A DNA stretch of 64,000 nt from Pycnopodia helianthoides (taxonomy: Eukaryota > Echinodermata > Asteroidea > Forcipulatida > Asteriidae), in NCBI GenBank assembly GCA_032158295.1, contig CM063246.1:15473168-15537167 (forward strand). The letters are read 5' to 3'. The notes beneath the pieces are model-generated. The model saw only the letters and a list, made by a program, of their open reading frames with translations, did no database searches and had not been told where the DNA came from. Made by a program: the position numbers and the translations under genes. Shown here one piece after another: positions 23,119 through 36,725 of this stretch. Position 1 is the stretch's first letter. The number at the start of each line of letters is the position of its first letter.

Positions 23119-23180
23119 GGGTCACCAAAGGTCACTTACACATCCCACATACTTCAACCTTGACCTTGACATAAAGGTCA
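23119..23180. promoter_or_regulatory. Cluster of nuclear-receptor half-sites (DR4 plus further sites)
   Basis: GGGTCA at 23119-23124 and AGGTCA at 23129-23134 form a direct repeat with spacing 4. TGACCT at 23161-23166 and AGGTCA at 23175-23180 follow within 50 bp. DR4 elements are the known binding arrangement of thyroid-hormone-receptor or LXR-type heterodimers with RXR. No nearby promoter is visible, so function is speculative. Confidence 0.3.
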
Positions 23181-24259
23181 GTTATTTGACTTTCAATATT
23201 GAACATGTCGTCTGATCAGTGTGAACCACCTGGAAATGTTGTGATTCATATAATTCTTGTCCTTACATGTTATTATTGTAAAAGTCCATCTTCAAAGGTG
23301 CAAGCATTCTGGTGGTTTTATTAAAGATACTTTTTTAAGCATGTGGTTATTTATGTTATAATAATAATAGTCCTAGATCAATTTATAAAGCGCTTTAAAT
23401 AGACACTACCCCAAAGCACTGAACAAAAGGTAAAATTAAAACTGAACAATAAAATTACAGAATAACAGTAGAGAAAAAAACGCACAAAGTGATACCAAAA
23501 AACTGCACAAAATATTACAGAATAATTACTTCTATGAAGTTATTTTTTTTAAGGAGACACCAAGACCAAAAACAGAGCAAAACCCCTAAACCAAGCTATT
23601 TCTAGGCTAGCATCGTGATGAGAATTCCACGACCTCTCCCCCAGCCAATCCACCTGAACTAAGGTAAGAGGCCCCCTTCCCCAATAGTGTGTTTAAGTAT
23701 GGGAACATCTGGGGAGGGAGACACCCTCTTTTACATATTGGCCACCTGGTATAAGGTGAGAGAAAGGTGAGTGAGCCTGTGCATTGTCATTACATGATGA
23801 CTACACAAACAGGTAGAATAACTATTCAGGATACTCTACATCACATTGTTCAGTCAGTTCAATCAAATCAACTTGAATCAAAGTTATTTCCAAAATAGCT
23901 GTAGTCATCTTGAAGATGAAGATTGTCTTGCTCCTTGTGGCCTTCCAACTTCCCAGACCATAAATCATGTCCCAAACTGAAAGTTGTCTCACAAATTGGC
24001 CCAATCGTTCATATCCTTCTACATCCTTTTGGCCAATCAGAGCACATTCCACCTTATCCTTTCCTCTAACATGTCTCTTGTGATTGGTCCTATATATGGG
24101 GACTAATCTACAAGCAGATATGGAGGTGGGTATTAGAGGAAGGAAGGTAGGTCATTGATTCCAGAGTTTCTTGAAGAGCATTGGTCATAGTCACATGTTC
24201 CAAATTAATCTATTCCCTTCAACTCACACCATCCACTACCACATGCTGAATTTCAAACC
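23181..24259. other. Old repeat fragment and an unassigned open frame; no supported gene
   Basis: Near 23360-23425 the words TTTATAAAGCGCTTTAAATAG and CCCAAAGCACTGAAC look like the end of a SINE or LINE tail, a motif common in invertebrate repeats. A minus-strand frame of about 110 codons ends at 23822 (contains GQKDVEGYERLGQF). It has no recognised domain or clear splice sites. Confidence 0.35.
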
Positions 24260-24455
24260 AACTTTAGAAGTGGCTGCTCCTAAGGAAAAAGGGGAAACTT
24301 GGGTGTGATCCGTGGTTATATGGCAGTTTCTTCTGACTGGTCACCCTTGACAACATAGGGAGACTGCCAACATTAGGGCTAGATAGCTCAGTTGGTAGAG
24401 CATCGACACGTTAATCTGGAGGGTGCAGTTCAAATTCCATTCTAGTCAGTTTTTC
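24260..24455 (+). repeat. SINE-A, copy 3 (leader plus tRNA-like part)
   Basis: The leader words AACTTGGGTGTGATCC, TTCTTCTGACTGGTCACCC and AGGGAGACTGCCAACATTAGG precede a tRNA-like sequence at 24377-24447. It includes GGCTAGATAGCTCAGTTGG and box B GTTCAAATTCC. The orientation matches the copy at the window start and is opposite to the copies at 38.8 and 54.2 kb. Mutations in the anticodon stem argue against a working tRNA. Confidence 0.8.
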
Positions 24456-25064
24456 TTTGTTAAACCCCAAATTGAAAGAGGAAGGTATCAGCACACAGCA
24501 GTGTGGCAGCTCATTTATCCCAGCAGCTATCACATGAGCAGCTGGAGAGATGAATTGCCATATGGCTCTAATCCCTCATTACATATTTATCCTTGTAAAT
24601 TTTATTTGAACTAGAATAGTAGTTCCACAGTTTAAAAATGAATGTAGTAAAGAATTTGTAAAATGAATAAATATGTTATAGTCCATTTTTATATGCCATC
24701 ATTTTATTTTAACATCTCTTCAATATTCTGCTAATAACTGATTGATATGTTTACCCAGTTTTTGTCAAGGCCATTGTAATTTCCCCATGTGAGGGATAAT
24801 AAACTTTTATCAATCCATCTCATCATATACCTTAATTTTCCAGCAGTAGTGCAGTTTTAATACCCAAGTACATTACCCCTTTTAATTCCTCCTGCTTGTT
24901 TGGTCCAAAGCCACATCCACCTTATGAACACATGTGAAAGCCATTGAATCATGGGCATTAAAAAATGCTGATGTCTCAAGATATGTTTAGAACTAGGAAC
25001 TCTTTCTCCACTGGGAATGGTAAAAAGCACTACTGGCAAATATGCCTCCAGCTCAGCCAAACTA
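24456..25064. other. No supported gene; possible LINE-like tail near 24770
   Basis: ATTGTAATTTCCCCATGTGA followed by AATAAACTTTTATCAATCC at about 24773-24817 resembles a retrotransposon 3' end ending in a TATC/ATC-rich patch. Nothing else was recognised. Confidence 0.3.
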
Positions 25065-25385
25065 TCAGCTACTTTCCACTAAGGAATGAATACGCCAATT
25101 GTCATCAGTCTTGGAAGGTAATCCTAATGACTTTGCCAGTAGTTTCAATTGCAGGAGAGTTTGCAGGCAGAAGGCAGGGGAGACCTGCCCGATGATAGAC
25201 TTCACAGGGCTACCTCCTGTTAAACATGTCAGCAGATCAACACATGTTACTTTATAGAATTCCGTGTAGTCTACTGGGGATTCACTTTTGACCATTGGCC
25301 CCTCCAGCAGTTCCCCTACATCAGGAATCCTACACCATTTGGAAGCAGTTTTATTAGCACTAATAAATTGAAAGGCCCTCTCTTA
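25065..25385 (-). other. Unassigned open frame of about 105 codons
   Basis: The minus-strand frame stays open from about 25385 to the stop at 25065 and contains GSPVKSIIGQVSPAF and LKLLAKSLGLPSKTDDNW. Composition is protein-like, but there is no convincing acceptor upstream and no recognised family. It could be a decayed retroelement or a chance frame. Confidence 0.2.
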
Positions 25386-26542
25386 CGACCAACTTGAACG
25401 AGGATATTTGTCACTCCTCACCAACAAAGACAGAAAGAAAGGGGAACATGATAGTTATACTCAAAGGTATCATTGGTAATGAAGGACAAAATGAGATATA
25501 ATCTGAAGCTTTCTTTCTTTAATGGATACCAGAATAAAATTATTTAGTACGAAAGTGGTTCTCATTTTGTTGCAGACATGATGTGGGAACCTAAATGATG
25601 GAAACTTGTTTACACTGCATAATTGGACTTTGACATGTCTGAGCTTTGACTATTTTCGGTTGTGATTGGTCAATGTGGTGAGGGGAGGAACTAGATTGGT
25701 TTATTATTTCTTAAGATAGATCTAAAATGGTCAAAGGTACTAATTTAATGCACACATTTTGTGGAAAATGTCACATAACAATAACAAATGTTCAAAGGCA
25801 CTTTCAGGGAAAAGGTTGATGCAATTAGTTTATCAAAGCAGATTCTGTTCAAGTTAAAACACATGGCATATCTCTTCTTAATTTGCTTGAAAATTGTTTA
25901 ACAATGATACTTATGCCATGCATGACTGCCCTAATCAGCCGACAGTCAACTCAACACTTTACTGTTAAAACTAGAATCTTGCTGTCACAGTTTATGATCC
26001 ACACTGCCCGTGTACTTACTGCCAAACCCAGGAATTTTGGCATGCAAGCTATGCCCACCAACCTCCAGATATGTGAGAATGGCACAGGTGGATGAAATAT
26101 GCTGTCTAAGGATTATTTCAGAGTGAGGAGGGTAAATGATGTCTGCTAGCAGCAAGGTGCATGAGCCTCAGGAGGGCTGGCAGAGAATCCAAGACCTGAG
26201 TGACAAATCACCAACACATGCTGCCTGTTGACCAGCCAGCATGTGATGCAAATGAGGATTGAGAAGGGGGGTGTGGGGGGTCCTTAATCTTAAAGTATTC
26301 CCATTTAAACTAAACAAAATGAGTTAGATGAAAACCATGTTCTTTTATTCTTAAGTTGCCCTGTGAAATTTGTTCAAAGCTTTGTAACATTTGATTTTCT
26401 CATAGATCACTGTAATCGTTTTGATAGATCGAGCTTATGCATGCTTAACACTTGACAAACACGACATCATAGAGCAAGGGTGAAATCTACAGTGTGGATT
26501 TTTATACAGTTTCCAGTTTTATTTTGGATGTTTTATTTTTGG
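25386..26542. other. No supported gene
   Basis: Nothing recognised. A less AT-rich patch lies at about 25900-26250, without repeat or exon support. Confidence 0.4.
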
Positions 26543-26543
26543 G

Positions 26544-26581
<38 letters not shown>

Positions 26582-26607
26582 GGGTTTTTTTTTTTGGGGG
26601 GGGGGGG
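26543..26607 (+). repeat. (GTT)n microsatellite followed by T and G runs
   Basis: Thirteen GTT units occupy 26543-26581. A T run at about 26585-26595 and a G run at 26596-26607 follow. The poly-glutamine-like frame on the minus strand is a direct consequence of this repeat. Confidence 0.95.
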
Positions 26608-29147
26608 TGGTGGGTGAATAGCAGCAATAAAGAAACATAAGGATGGACAGCATTCAAATTGTCCTCAGTGCAGGTACATTTGTTTGTTACTGTTACAGCA
26701 ATGGTTAAACATGAGAACAAATAAATTGGTCATCAATCTTCTAAACCAATTTAGTGAACAGTAATAAAGTGAATACAAAATCCATTTATGATGCATTACA
26801 TGCCAGCATGGAAGGTCAACTTAAGCTATAAGGTCCCTGCACCTACACTGTGATACATCAGACCATCAGACCTACTTATAATAAGATGTAAAAACCAGCA
26901 TTTCAATTTGGAATCCTCCCAGGACATAGAGCATGAGGTAGCATCTATTGAAGCTATAATATGATTACACTAGGTTTGGAACACCTGAGCCCACACATCA
27001 ACCAACTGTCAATTATACTGTCCCCCTTCACAACAGCTACAAGTAAGTGCATTGGGGAATGAACTCTCACATTTTCTTGACGGATGCATAATTCTTAAGC
27101 TTTGTTCAAAAAATTCTCTCTTTTCAATTATTATCCTGTATACCAGAAATAATAACTGATTTTTACTACAATTTACGGTAATGTAATCATCCACTTGCAA
27201 TTTCCCCATTGGATGACTTGACAATAATTCAACAGCAGAGGGCAGCAGACACATTAACTAGCACTTAATAGCAAAGTTAAGCCTCTGGCCTCATTCAAAT
27301 TGGTAGTTGTGGATGTTGCTATGGATGTTTAAAGCAGTGATCCAGCTGCAGTCACAGTCAACTGCTGTAAATTTGATGTTATATATTCACTCAATGCCTA
27401 AACAAAATTACTCGGAAGACAAATACAAATTGCCATCAATATCTCATATTATTTTGACTGTTACTTTACCCATTTTGAAGAAAAATTGCAGTGTAAAGAT
27501 CTCTACCTAGAGATGTATCGTCATATTGGAGTGCACTCAGCAACATTATAATTGATTTCTTTTTTTACTTCTACACAACTATATAGAACCCTTGCACTTG
27601 GCTGCCATTGCTGAGGTCAAACACTTGAAACTTGCACACATGTAGGGCTGCGCACAACTCTCAACCAATGATAGGTCTTCATTGACCTCAGTGAGGGCGC
27701 TGTTTTGGGCTTGCAACGTCATTTGCAAGGGCTCTTATTACAACTTTTATTAGTTTCATATTATTATATTCCAAAAGTATCCAAGGTCATGTTAGTTGTA
27801 GTCAGAATGTTATCAATTATTGTTTATGTGAATATTAATGAGTTATTGATATTCATCCTTATTATACAAATGATTAGAGGTGTATTCATTTATTACAAAT
27901 TGTAGCTTATTTCAATCTTATCCCAAATTCCCTTCTATTTTAAGACGCACACAAACAGTTTATTACAACAAAACCATTTCAATTATTACTGGCAGCTAAT
28001 ACTTTTAATCCCAATGAGAAATAAAATCTCCCATGTTCTAGATATGAGTTCAACTTTTCACCTCTATCAACTTATCAGTTCTCTATGAAGGATGAATATG
28101 CATTTTCTCCAAAACTAAAATGAAAGTGCATAAGAAGTGGACATAATGTTTCAATTGTGGACAGTCTTCAGTACAGCCAAGAACACTTTGCATCAATCAC
28201 ATGGATGATTCATTCATCCTTTACAAGACATCCTGTGCCCTCCTTCAAAAAGGATGTACACATCTGGAAGAAACTCTCTGCTATTTCAAGCCAATTCCTT
28301 CTAACTTCTTTAAAAGGAAGACATAAAGAAATCACTTTGGCATTTTGGGCACACACTACCATGAGCTGCTTTGCAGTTGTACTACAAGGTCAAAATCTAT
28401 GTGTGTGTGTGAATGTAATTTGACAAGGGATGTTTGCTTTATATGATGTTAATGAGATACAGCAGTGACCTAATCACTTTTCATAACTGTTAATTGTCAA
28501 GGTGTCAACCTTGGTGTTAACTGCCACAGAATCAGCAGGGGCAGATTTATTGGGAACTAAACTTGTACAAGTCAAGCAAACAATCTGTTGACAGATGGCT
28601 GACAAGGGAGACAATAATCTACATATCATCCTCAAAGACAGACTAATTTCACAAAAAAATTATAGTTTTGTAACTAATGATGGGACACTTTACGTATTGT
28701 TTGTAATTTTCAACAGATGTGGTTTTTTCTTTTACCAACAACCTTTGTTGCGCATCTATTTTTAGGTTGGATGACTCTGCCAGATCCAGTCAGGTGTTTT
28801 TTAATTAATAAAATATGACACCAGCTCTGGCTCCAGATTGGCTTCAATTTCCCCCATGTTTCTGAGCAGTATTTAAGCACCTTCACTTGCAAACAATTAA
28901 GGTCAGCATCAAAACGCTTGCAAGTCCTAATTATAGAGGCGCACATTGCCGATTTAAGGCAACTGTTTTGAGATGATTGTGATTCAATGACCAATAATAC
29001 CACTGGTTTAAAAATGGCACATCTGGATATAGTCACACAGGGCGTCGCCTGGCATTTGAATAGGATTTAAAGCTGTATAGTAGTAGTACCTGATTACTTC
29101 ACATCCTCTCACAAGTTTCAAACCATTGCAATGAATGAAGGATGCAC
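26608..29147. other. No supported gene
   Basis: Two minus-strand open frames (27009-27254 and 28710-29036) have somewhat protein-like composition but lack clear splice boundaries and motifs. Confidence 0.4.
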
Positions 29148-29598
29148 TTAAAGGTAAGGTCATAGATTGGTTTTTGTCAAAGTAATGCTGATTTATAAGC
29201 AATATTATAAAGAAAGATACAATAAAACTCACATGTGAAAGGTTCAGCTGAATACAGTGTCTACTTGCTGAGAAAACAGTAAAAAATGGAACAGTATTTT
29301 CACAAGTAGGTCGAATCAATCCACATTTAGCGAGGTGATAGCGGGTACCAACCGCATCTCCGGCCGCACCATACACGAATGGACACCAACCCTCAGAAAT
29401 TTTTGAAACGATTCATGCATGAATAGTTTCTCAGATTAAAATGTTTCGGGTGAACAAATATCCAACCCATATTACTTAGAAGGGAATCATTTTTCAATAT
29501 AGATTATACTATCAACAGCTGCAGTGCTTTTCACCAAGTAAGTTTTTATGGCCATTATTTTTTGGAGTATTTACCAATATATGACCCTACCTTTTTAA
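29148..29598. mobile_element. TTAA-flanked MITE, family M3 copy 1
   Basis: TTAA lies at 29148-29151 and 29595-29598. The left end is AGGTAAGGTCATAGATTGG and the right end ATATATGACCCTACCTTT, forming an inverted repeat. The interior TTAGCGAGGTGATAGCGGGT and CATCTCCGGCCG match the element at 51253-51673, in the same orientation. The 122-codon minus-strand frame inside is repeat translation. Confidence 0.85.
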
Positions 29599-31699
29599 GG
29601 TCCTTCAAAATGGTTGACATTTTCTTTGAATTTCTTAAGCTATTTCAAGGTGTGAGAGTACGATAGTAGCTGCCCTTTAGTTCATCACAAATAACTTTCG
29701 GATTTTTGAGTATTTTAGATGAGTCTTCCATTGAGGGAAATGAGCTTTATCTCGTATACGTTCTTTTCATGATAAGGTTTTGTCCAAAACACAATTCAAG
29801 CAAGAAAAAAATCAGTTTGCATTAAATGCATCTAATATTTGTCATCATTTATCAAGATCCAAAGAAAACTTGGAAGATGTTCCTAAATCACATCTACATT
29901 TTGATGATTTGGAAAAGACAATCTTCTGTTTTTTTTTTCTTTTTCTTTCTGAACTTAAAATAGTAGGCCTACAACCTTTGCAGAAGGGTACAGTCTTCAT
30001 TTTTGTTTAAGGGTTGGGGTCGGGGGGGGGGGAGATGATACTCCAGATACTGGTGCAGTGTAAGTACTGATCTTCACAATGGTGCACATACCCACAACAA
30101 ATAAAACATTTAAATTGTTAGACAATAAAACGTTCGGTTTTGCTAGTTGCAAGTTACTGCAGCTCCTGTAGTCAATTTAAGTACTATGTTTTTATTCATA
30201 AGGTAATTCAACTTAACCATATAGCTTGTCAAGTAAATATGATTATCACTCTTTTACAGCCCATGGCCCATGGTTGAAAATAGGGCAAGGGGTGGAGTTG
30301 AAAAACATCTCTGGAACACATTCCCTAGTGACTTTCCCTCCAGTCCATTGAAGAAGAAACAAGAGTACCATGAGATAACCATGGCCCTGCATTCTTGAGT
30401 CATCTCAATAAGAAGCATTCATCATTATCGTCCTCTCTAAGACAGTGATGGATAACAGAGACAGGTGAAGTAATGAGCAAAACAGGGACTGGAGTAATTG
30501 GTGTTGGCATATCATTCTGGGATGCTGAGGACATTCCTATGCTGACATTCATAACTACATAACAGTAAATTTGAAAAGTTTAGATGGTTACTGATGAAGC
30601 ACACTACTAGAGTGAAAACCCAACATTGTGTCTGGAATCATGTGTTTACGTGAGGTCTCTGGATTCCAAGAACTATAACAAACCATGTGTGAAAGGAATT
30701 CCTTGATAAAATAACATAAACAGTATCAAGGGACTCAAGGATATGAGACTGACTGATCTTAAAAACTTACCCTTCAACATTTAGGGGTATTTTTCTAAAT
30801 CCATGATAATGCTTTCCAATGAAATAAACCCTCCCCAGCCCCTGTTAATTTATTTTATTTTTTCCTGCTTCCTTACTCCATCACAGCCATAATAGCATAA
30901 TTTCTAAATTGAAATTTTGATACACAATGTAAATTTCATAATGTTTAACGTTTATATTTGTAAAAAAAAATAAAGCTTTGGATGGTATTTTTATAGTAGG
31001 AACTTGTTCTCATAGTTAAGTAAACCATGAATTAACAATCTAGAACCATTTCCACATTCGAATGGATACAAACATTCCACTATTTCCGCTCAGTTAAAGC
31101 ATGGTTAAAGACACCATGACATAAGCAGAAACTTTTCTGAGATTGTTTTAGCACATGACTCCGCTGTCATTCTGAATGAGTTGAGTAGAAAAACACAAAT
31201 GGAAGAGTTTGCTTTTATGGCCTGCCTGGCCCTACAGCATCATATCCATGGCATGAGCTGGTAGGACTGCTGTTCCACTTGACATTTTTGTCATGACTGT
31301 TGAACATCAGTAGGCATTTCTCCAACCTTGAGGAATGCCATCTGGTTGTTATTGGGACCAGAGATGTTGGCTCCATCCAGTTAGATAGCATCAAGATGAT
31401 CCCATCTCTGGTTACTGTTTGTAATACACTACCTTCTGGTCAAAATGATTGTCCATGCATCCACATTGCATAATGTTCAGTTCAAGCTCACTAGTTGCAT
31501 TTTATTGTAACTTTGTTGGTTTGTATGACAATACAATTTGCAAATAAAAAAACAAACTCTATCAAAGTGTTTCTTAACTTTTCTTCTCATTGCACTAATC
31601 AAAACTAGTAGATGAGTGTCACATTGATGACAGTTTTAAGACCCGTTATCAAGTAATGTTTTAAACACTGATAAACATTTATGAGTAGTTCGCATTCTC
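29599..31699. other. No supported gene
   Basis: G run near 30020-30031; nothing else recognised. Confidence 0.4.
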
Positions 31700-31885
31700 C
31701 TTTAACAGTGGCCCACTGGCCAAATGCTAATTAAAACTAAGGACCAGTCGGAATTTCCTCCATGTGGTCCGCTGACTAGTTCAGTGTTGAAAAGCATCCT
31801 TATTTTATATGAAATATGGACAAGTGAAAAAAAACTGAGGGACTAGTGAAATGACAAGCTAACTGGTCCCAATGGCCAGTCACTA
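31700..31885. repeat. Dispersed repeat R1, copy 1
   Basis: The stretch resembles 46317-46507 in the same order: AACAGTGGCCCACTGGCCAA, AAGGACCAGTC, TGTTGAAAAGCATCC, GGGACTAGTGAA and GACAAGCTAACT. It starts and ends with ACTGGCCA / TGGCCAGT, a short inverted pair. The element type is unknown. Confidence 0.7.
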
Positions 31886-34800
31886 AAATGGTGAACGGCA
31901 AACCCAGGTAGCACTTGTGAGATGTATGGTGAACTGTAAGTCATATCAGAAATGAGCAAATCTAGGCAGATCATATGCCCACCCATCAAGCAGGAAACCC
32001 TAATCAATTACAGACTGTATGGGCTTGTTGCACCCTCTCTCAATCAACATAGCATCCACTCTGTAGATTCATACATCCACTTATTTATGCACCCCCCCCC
32101 CACCATCTTCCCTTGCTAATTCAAGCCATGTATCATTGCAATACCACAAACTACCATATCAGGAAAGGCTTGTGATGGTGAGAACTAGAACTACCCAATT
32201 CAAGACACATGTGGTCGTCCATGTTGCCTAATTCCAAGAACATACACCAGGGATCCAGCACGCACCATAAAATAACGACCTACAAAAATGCCATATACAC
32301 ATCATTACACCACAAACATCAGTTCATGCTTCTTCAGGCAGATTGCCAATTATAATTGTTTTTAATTTTGAAGGGGATTTTAATCATTGGTTTTATATCA
32401 ACTATAAAATGATTTCAGAGTAAGGTTTGCGTACCGACTGTCTGAAAACAATTATCTGTGGTTTGTAGTGCCATCTTGGAGAAAATAATATTGACAGTAA
32501 AGTAAATAAACCATTTCACTTAGGCCTACTATTTCAGGTTCAACATTCAAACACCAATAACAAATATTAAAAATTAATTTAAGCCAACAAGATATATCCA
32601 CTTTGCTATTTTAACAGGCTCATGTTCGTTAACTACCTACCCACATATGCACATTTCTTCAAGCATCCAGGTGCTGCTAAATTTAAACATGGCACCTTAC
32701 AGACACGCCTATACATTTCTTAATACCCTGGCATGGAACAAGCAAATTAGGACAGCCATTTCAAAGCAAAGAAAGGTTCGGAAACAACAGAGGGAGAGAG
32801 AGATGATGACACATGTGCACAATGCCAGCTCAGGATATAGGTAGTGACAGTAAAGGAACCAGGTGCAGGACACAGACTGGGAGCTGCCATCAAAGCTCAC
32901 ACTTAACCAATTAGGCTGCGAAATGTCGCCAAACCAACCAGTCACTCTGACTTCTCCCTGAAATGCCTGTGACTGCTGGTGCCTGCATGGGGGGTTACAG
33001 CAGGGTTGGACCATCACAACAGTAGCAGAGAATGATGTAAAGACCGCCGTGATTCATCTCTTAATTTGGCAAGAAACAACTTGGAATCTAGCATGGCAGA
33101 GCAACCCCGCCAGATGTTTTCATAAAAACAGGAACTTGGGTATGGTTTGTGGCTGTTTGTGACATGTGAATCATAAATTCAGCATCCCAGAGTCAAATTA
33201 CTGAACACTGTGGACACACTCAACACCTTGGTTGCAAGGTGAAGCTAACATGTCCACCATCTGGTCCTTCAACGCTGTCCTTGGTAAAGCAAGGGATATC
33301 ACATGTAAAACACTGTTCAATGACCTTTGTGATGTCAAGAGTAATTGTTTCATTACAAGAAACACAGCTTTGAAATGTTCCATGCTCTTTGATTTATACT
33401 TTTAATGCCCAACAGATGTAGATTTTTGTATTAAAATTTAATACGTGAAGATACTTTAGCTTTTTACTTAGTCCTGCCATATACAGTGATTGTCACGCCA
33501 TGGGGAAGTTGGCATGGCAACTTACAAGCAATAAAAGTGTTGTTAACTGCTGTTCACTACACAACTTAACATAGCAGTGAACTGCGCCCATAAAATGAGT
33601 TTAAGGTCACTCTTCAGTTAAACTACATCAGGCTGTGTACAGAAATCAAACTCTCATTTTATAAAAGATGGCAGCTTCACTTCCCAAAATGACAACAGTA
33701 TCCAATAAGGTTCAGTACTAATACACATTGAATATGTAGAAACTAATGAGATCATATCTTAGAAAGGTTCTGCTACAATTAGTACAAATATGAACATTTA
33801 AGTTTTGCTTGACAAATGTTGTTTGATGTACTCTTAATTTGCAGGCAATTCGTAAAGAAATAGTCTTTTAAATCAACAAAAACAAATCACATTCCCTAGT
33901 TGAAAATAAAATCTTCACAGGCAAGTTTTTGTTAGTCGAGTCTTTACACATTTTCCAAAATAACAAATGTATCGATAACCAGTACAGTAACTGATTCATT
34001 TCAGATTCGATACTCGGTATATTTTACATTTTCATCAAAATGACAATGCATTTCTCATAGAGCTGCTAAGACATTTTTACCTCCCTGATTGTACAGAATT
34101 AGACGTGGTGTAATAGACCCTTTAAGGGTAGTAATTGGGTTGGGGAATAATGAAGCTAGGTATGGCTTTATGTTCATGGATCACTGGGACATCATGGCCT
34201 GTCAACCCTAGTCATGTTTCCTGCAAACTCACTGCACCTGTTACAAGAAACACAGTAACAACTTCACAGGCCATGTTCATTAATTTCATGTTGGGGCTTA
34301 GGTTAGATGGTGTCTGCAAAGACTGCTTGTGCCCGATAAACTGCAGGCAGGTATCCTTACGCTCTACTTTTAGTCATCTGGATATAGGATGTGTTTGATA
34401 GAACACGTTGGCATAATCCAGGTGGAATACAGGGACATCATAAACCCCTCATAAATGACATTATCACCCACTGCTACATAATTAGTAAAAAATTCCATTT
34501 TACACTGCATTGTCTTGATATGCAGCTGTACTACAAAACAGTACGCATTACATTCCCCAAAATGGCAGCTCTACTACATGTTTGATGGAGATCTTTGAAA
34601 ATCTCACTTTCAAGTTCCTGGTAATGATTACCCATTTTTTAAAAGATCGCAGGACTGATTCAGTTAATATGTCCATATACTATTTAAAAGCCCGAAACAA
34701 TACCATGCAATATGAGCTTCTAGTTACTTAATTAGGCAGCCCTGCCTACACCACGCTCTGCAAGAATTGGAAGGAAACATGAGATCCTCAGAAAGGACAA

Positions 34801-36725
34801 AATAATCACAGATAGTTCCTTGCTCTATAGATAGGGTAACAATGAATTTGTCTAAACAAAAAATGCATGGTATGGCTTGATACAAAACATTCACTATAAC
34901 CATTGCACTGTAAATGCATACCTCTATACCAAGTACACTAGCGAAAAGAGATCTTTTTATAGTATTGCCTGAACTGATGAACATCTGACACTTGCAACCT
35001 GCATGTACTACGCCTACTACATACACAATTGAACTACGCACACCCTGAGAAGGAAAATGTCAAGCATCATCAAGAAATCCGCTTGCCTGCACAGCTCAAC
35101 GCATGCATGTCATTATTTACATGTGAACAAAACATGTAAGCAGAACAACATATGGTTTGTCCACTGACCAAAAACTACAAAAACAGAACAATAACAAGCA
35201 ATGAGACCGACATTCAAATCTAACAATCAATAACATGGTTTAGCAGTCCAGATGGATGTTTTACCTTACCAGATGGGCTGCAATTAATGTAGGTTCAGCC
35301 CGGTGCAATATGCAAATTTTTACACGTATTACAACTGATGTGTAGAGACTAATCATATTTTCCATGCTGACAGGTGTACTACTGTAAGGGCTGGTCACTT
35401 TAAAGCTGTGTATTTATTTAACATGTAACAAGTTTTCATAATGCGCGCAAAATATCTCTTATTTACTACATTATGTAAGCTTTGCAGTTGCATGAAATAC
35501 TGCGATATAAAATTATGATGAACTTAACTTATTCCTTCATTCTGTAGGAACAATTTGAGCAAACAGAGAGCAATGTTTCAATGACAGTGACAAAACATCT
35601 GTTTTTACAATAACAATTTGACACACACACAAAAATAATAATGTGGTGCAAGGGTTGCAGAAGAAGACAGTTGGTTGTATGGTGTCAACGTTTCATAGAA
35701 AGTCAGAAGTGTTTAGAATTGAAACCCCCCCTCCCTACCACCACAAAGGAGTGCAAGAAATGCTCACTGAATGGTTAACATGCCAGTTGTGTTTTATCTT
35801 GTGTTGGAATGGACATTCACATGACATGAAAGAGAGGCTGGATGGAGAAGGTTTTAATTGAAGATGAAAGACCCAGGCATGGGTGTAGAGAAGGAATTTG
35901 TGGCTGGAATCTAGGTCATTTTCTAAGCTAATAGTATCATTTCTAGAATCAAATACATTTTTGTTGTTGGCCAAATATACAAATATTCAGATAATAAGGT
36001 TTTATCCATCAATGCATACTTTTTGGGTTCTTCAATTCTCGATTTTATCTCCAATTCTGCCAACCAAAGTATTTATTCTAAACGTGAGGGTACAAATAAT
36101 TAATAAATCAAAGAGTTTTGTACATCAAATATTGCTTTGACTACATTGAACTCCCTTTGGTTATTTTATAAAATAAATAAGTTGAACAAAACTTTCTCAC
36201 ATTGCTTGACGTAAATAAATTGATGATTATAAATACTCTGATTATTAAAGTAAATTTGGAGTAAATTTCCCTTTTTGCCAAATAATTTGCTAAATTTGAA
36301 AGACACTGGATCTGATAACTTAAGCCTGCCAACATAATAAAAAAATCAAATGTCTTTGCCCTTTTGAATAAAACAAACAGTGTTAATGCTCGACAGCAAG
36401 CTTGAACTCTTTGGCTTCTTTTTTAACATCTTCATTTTTAATTTCATTTAAAATGTTATGTTTTATGATTATTTTCAATGACTTTGTTGGTGGGAAGGAA
36501 GGGATCACAATACACATGCAACTTTCTTTTCATAAATGCTCTGCCACTTGTAACATGAGTTAGTCCTTGGCTACATGGCATTATGAACAAACAATACAAA
36601 CAGACAAGACAACCAAACAGGCTTTAAGCAGATCACAGAAAAAGAAAATTTAATCTTTTTCTTTTTTTCAAAGATCTGTCCAAAACCAGCACAAACAGAC
36701 AAGGATAGGGGTTCCTAAATCTTAC
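31886..36725. other. Putative intron; no further exon supported
   Basis: Nearly 5 kb with no recognised repeat or coding exon. There is a C run at about 32092-32101. Confidence 0.4.

Noticed and set aside
26502..26720. Poly-glutamine protein
   Set aside because: It is produced by the (GTT)n microsatellite read in reverse.
29008..29376. 122-codon minus-strand open frame
   Set aside because: Most of it lies within a TTAA-flanked MITE that has a homologous copy lacking the same frame.
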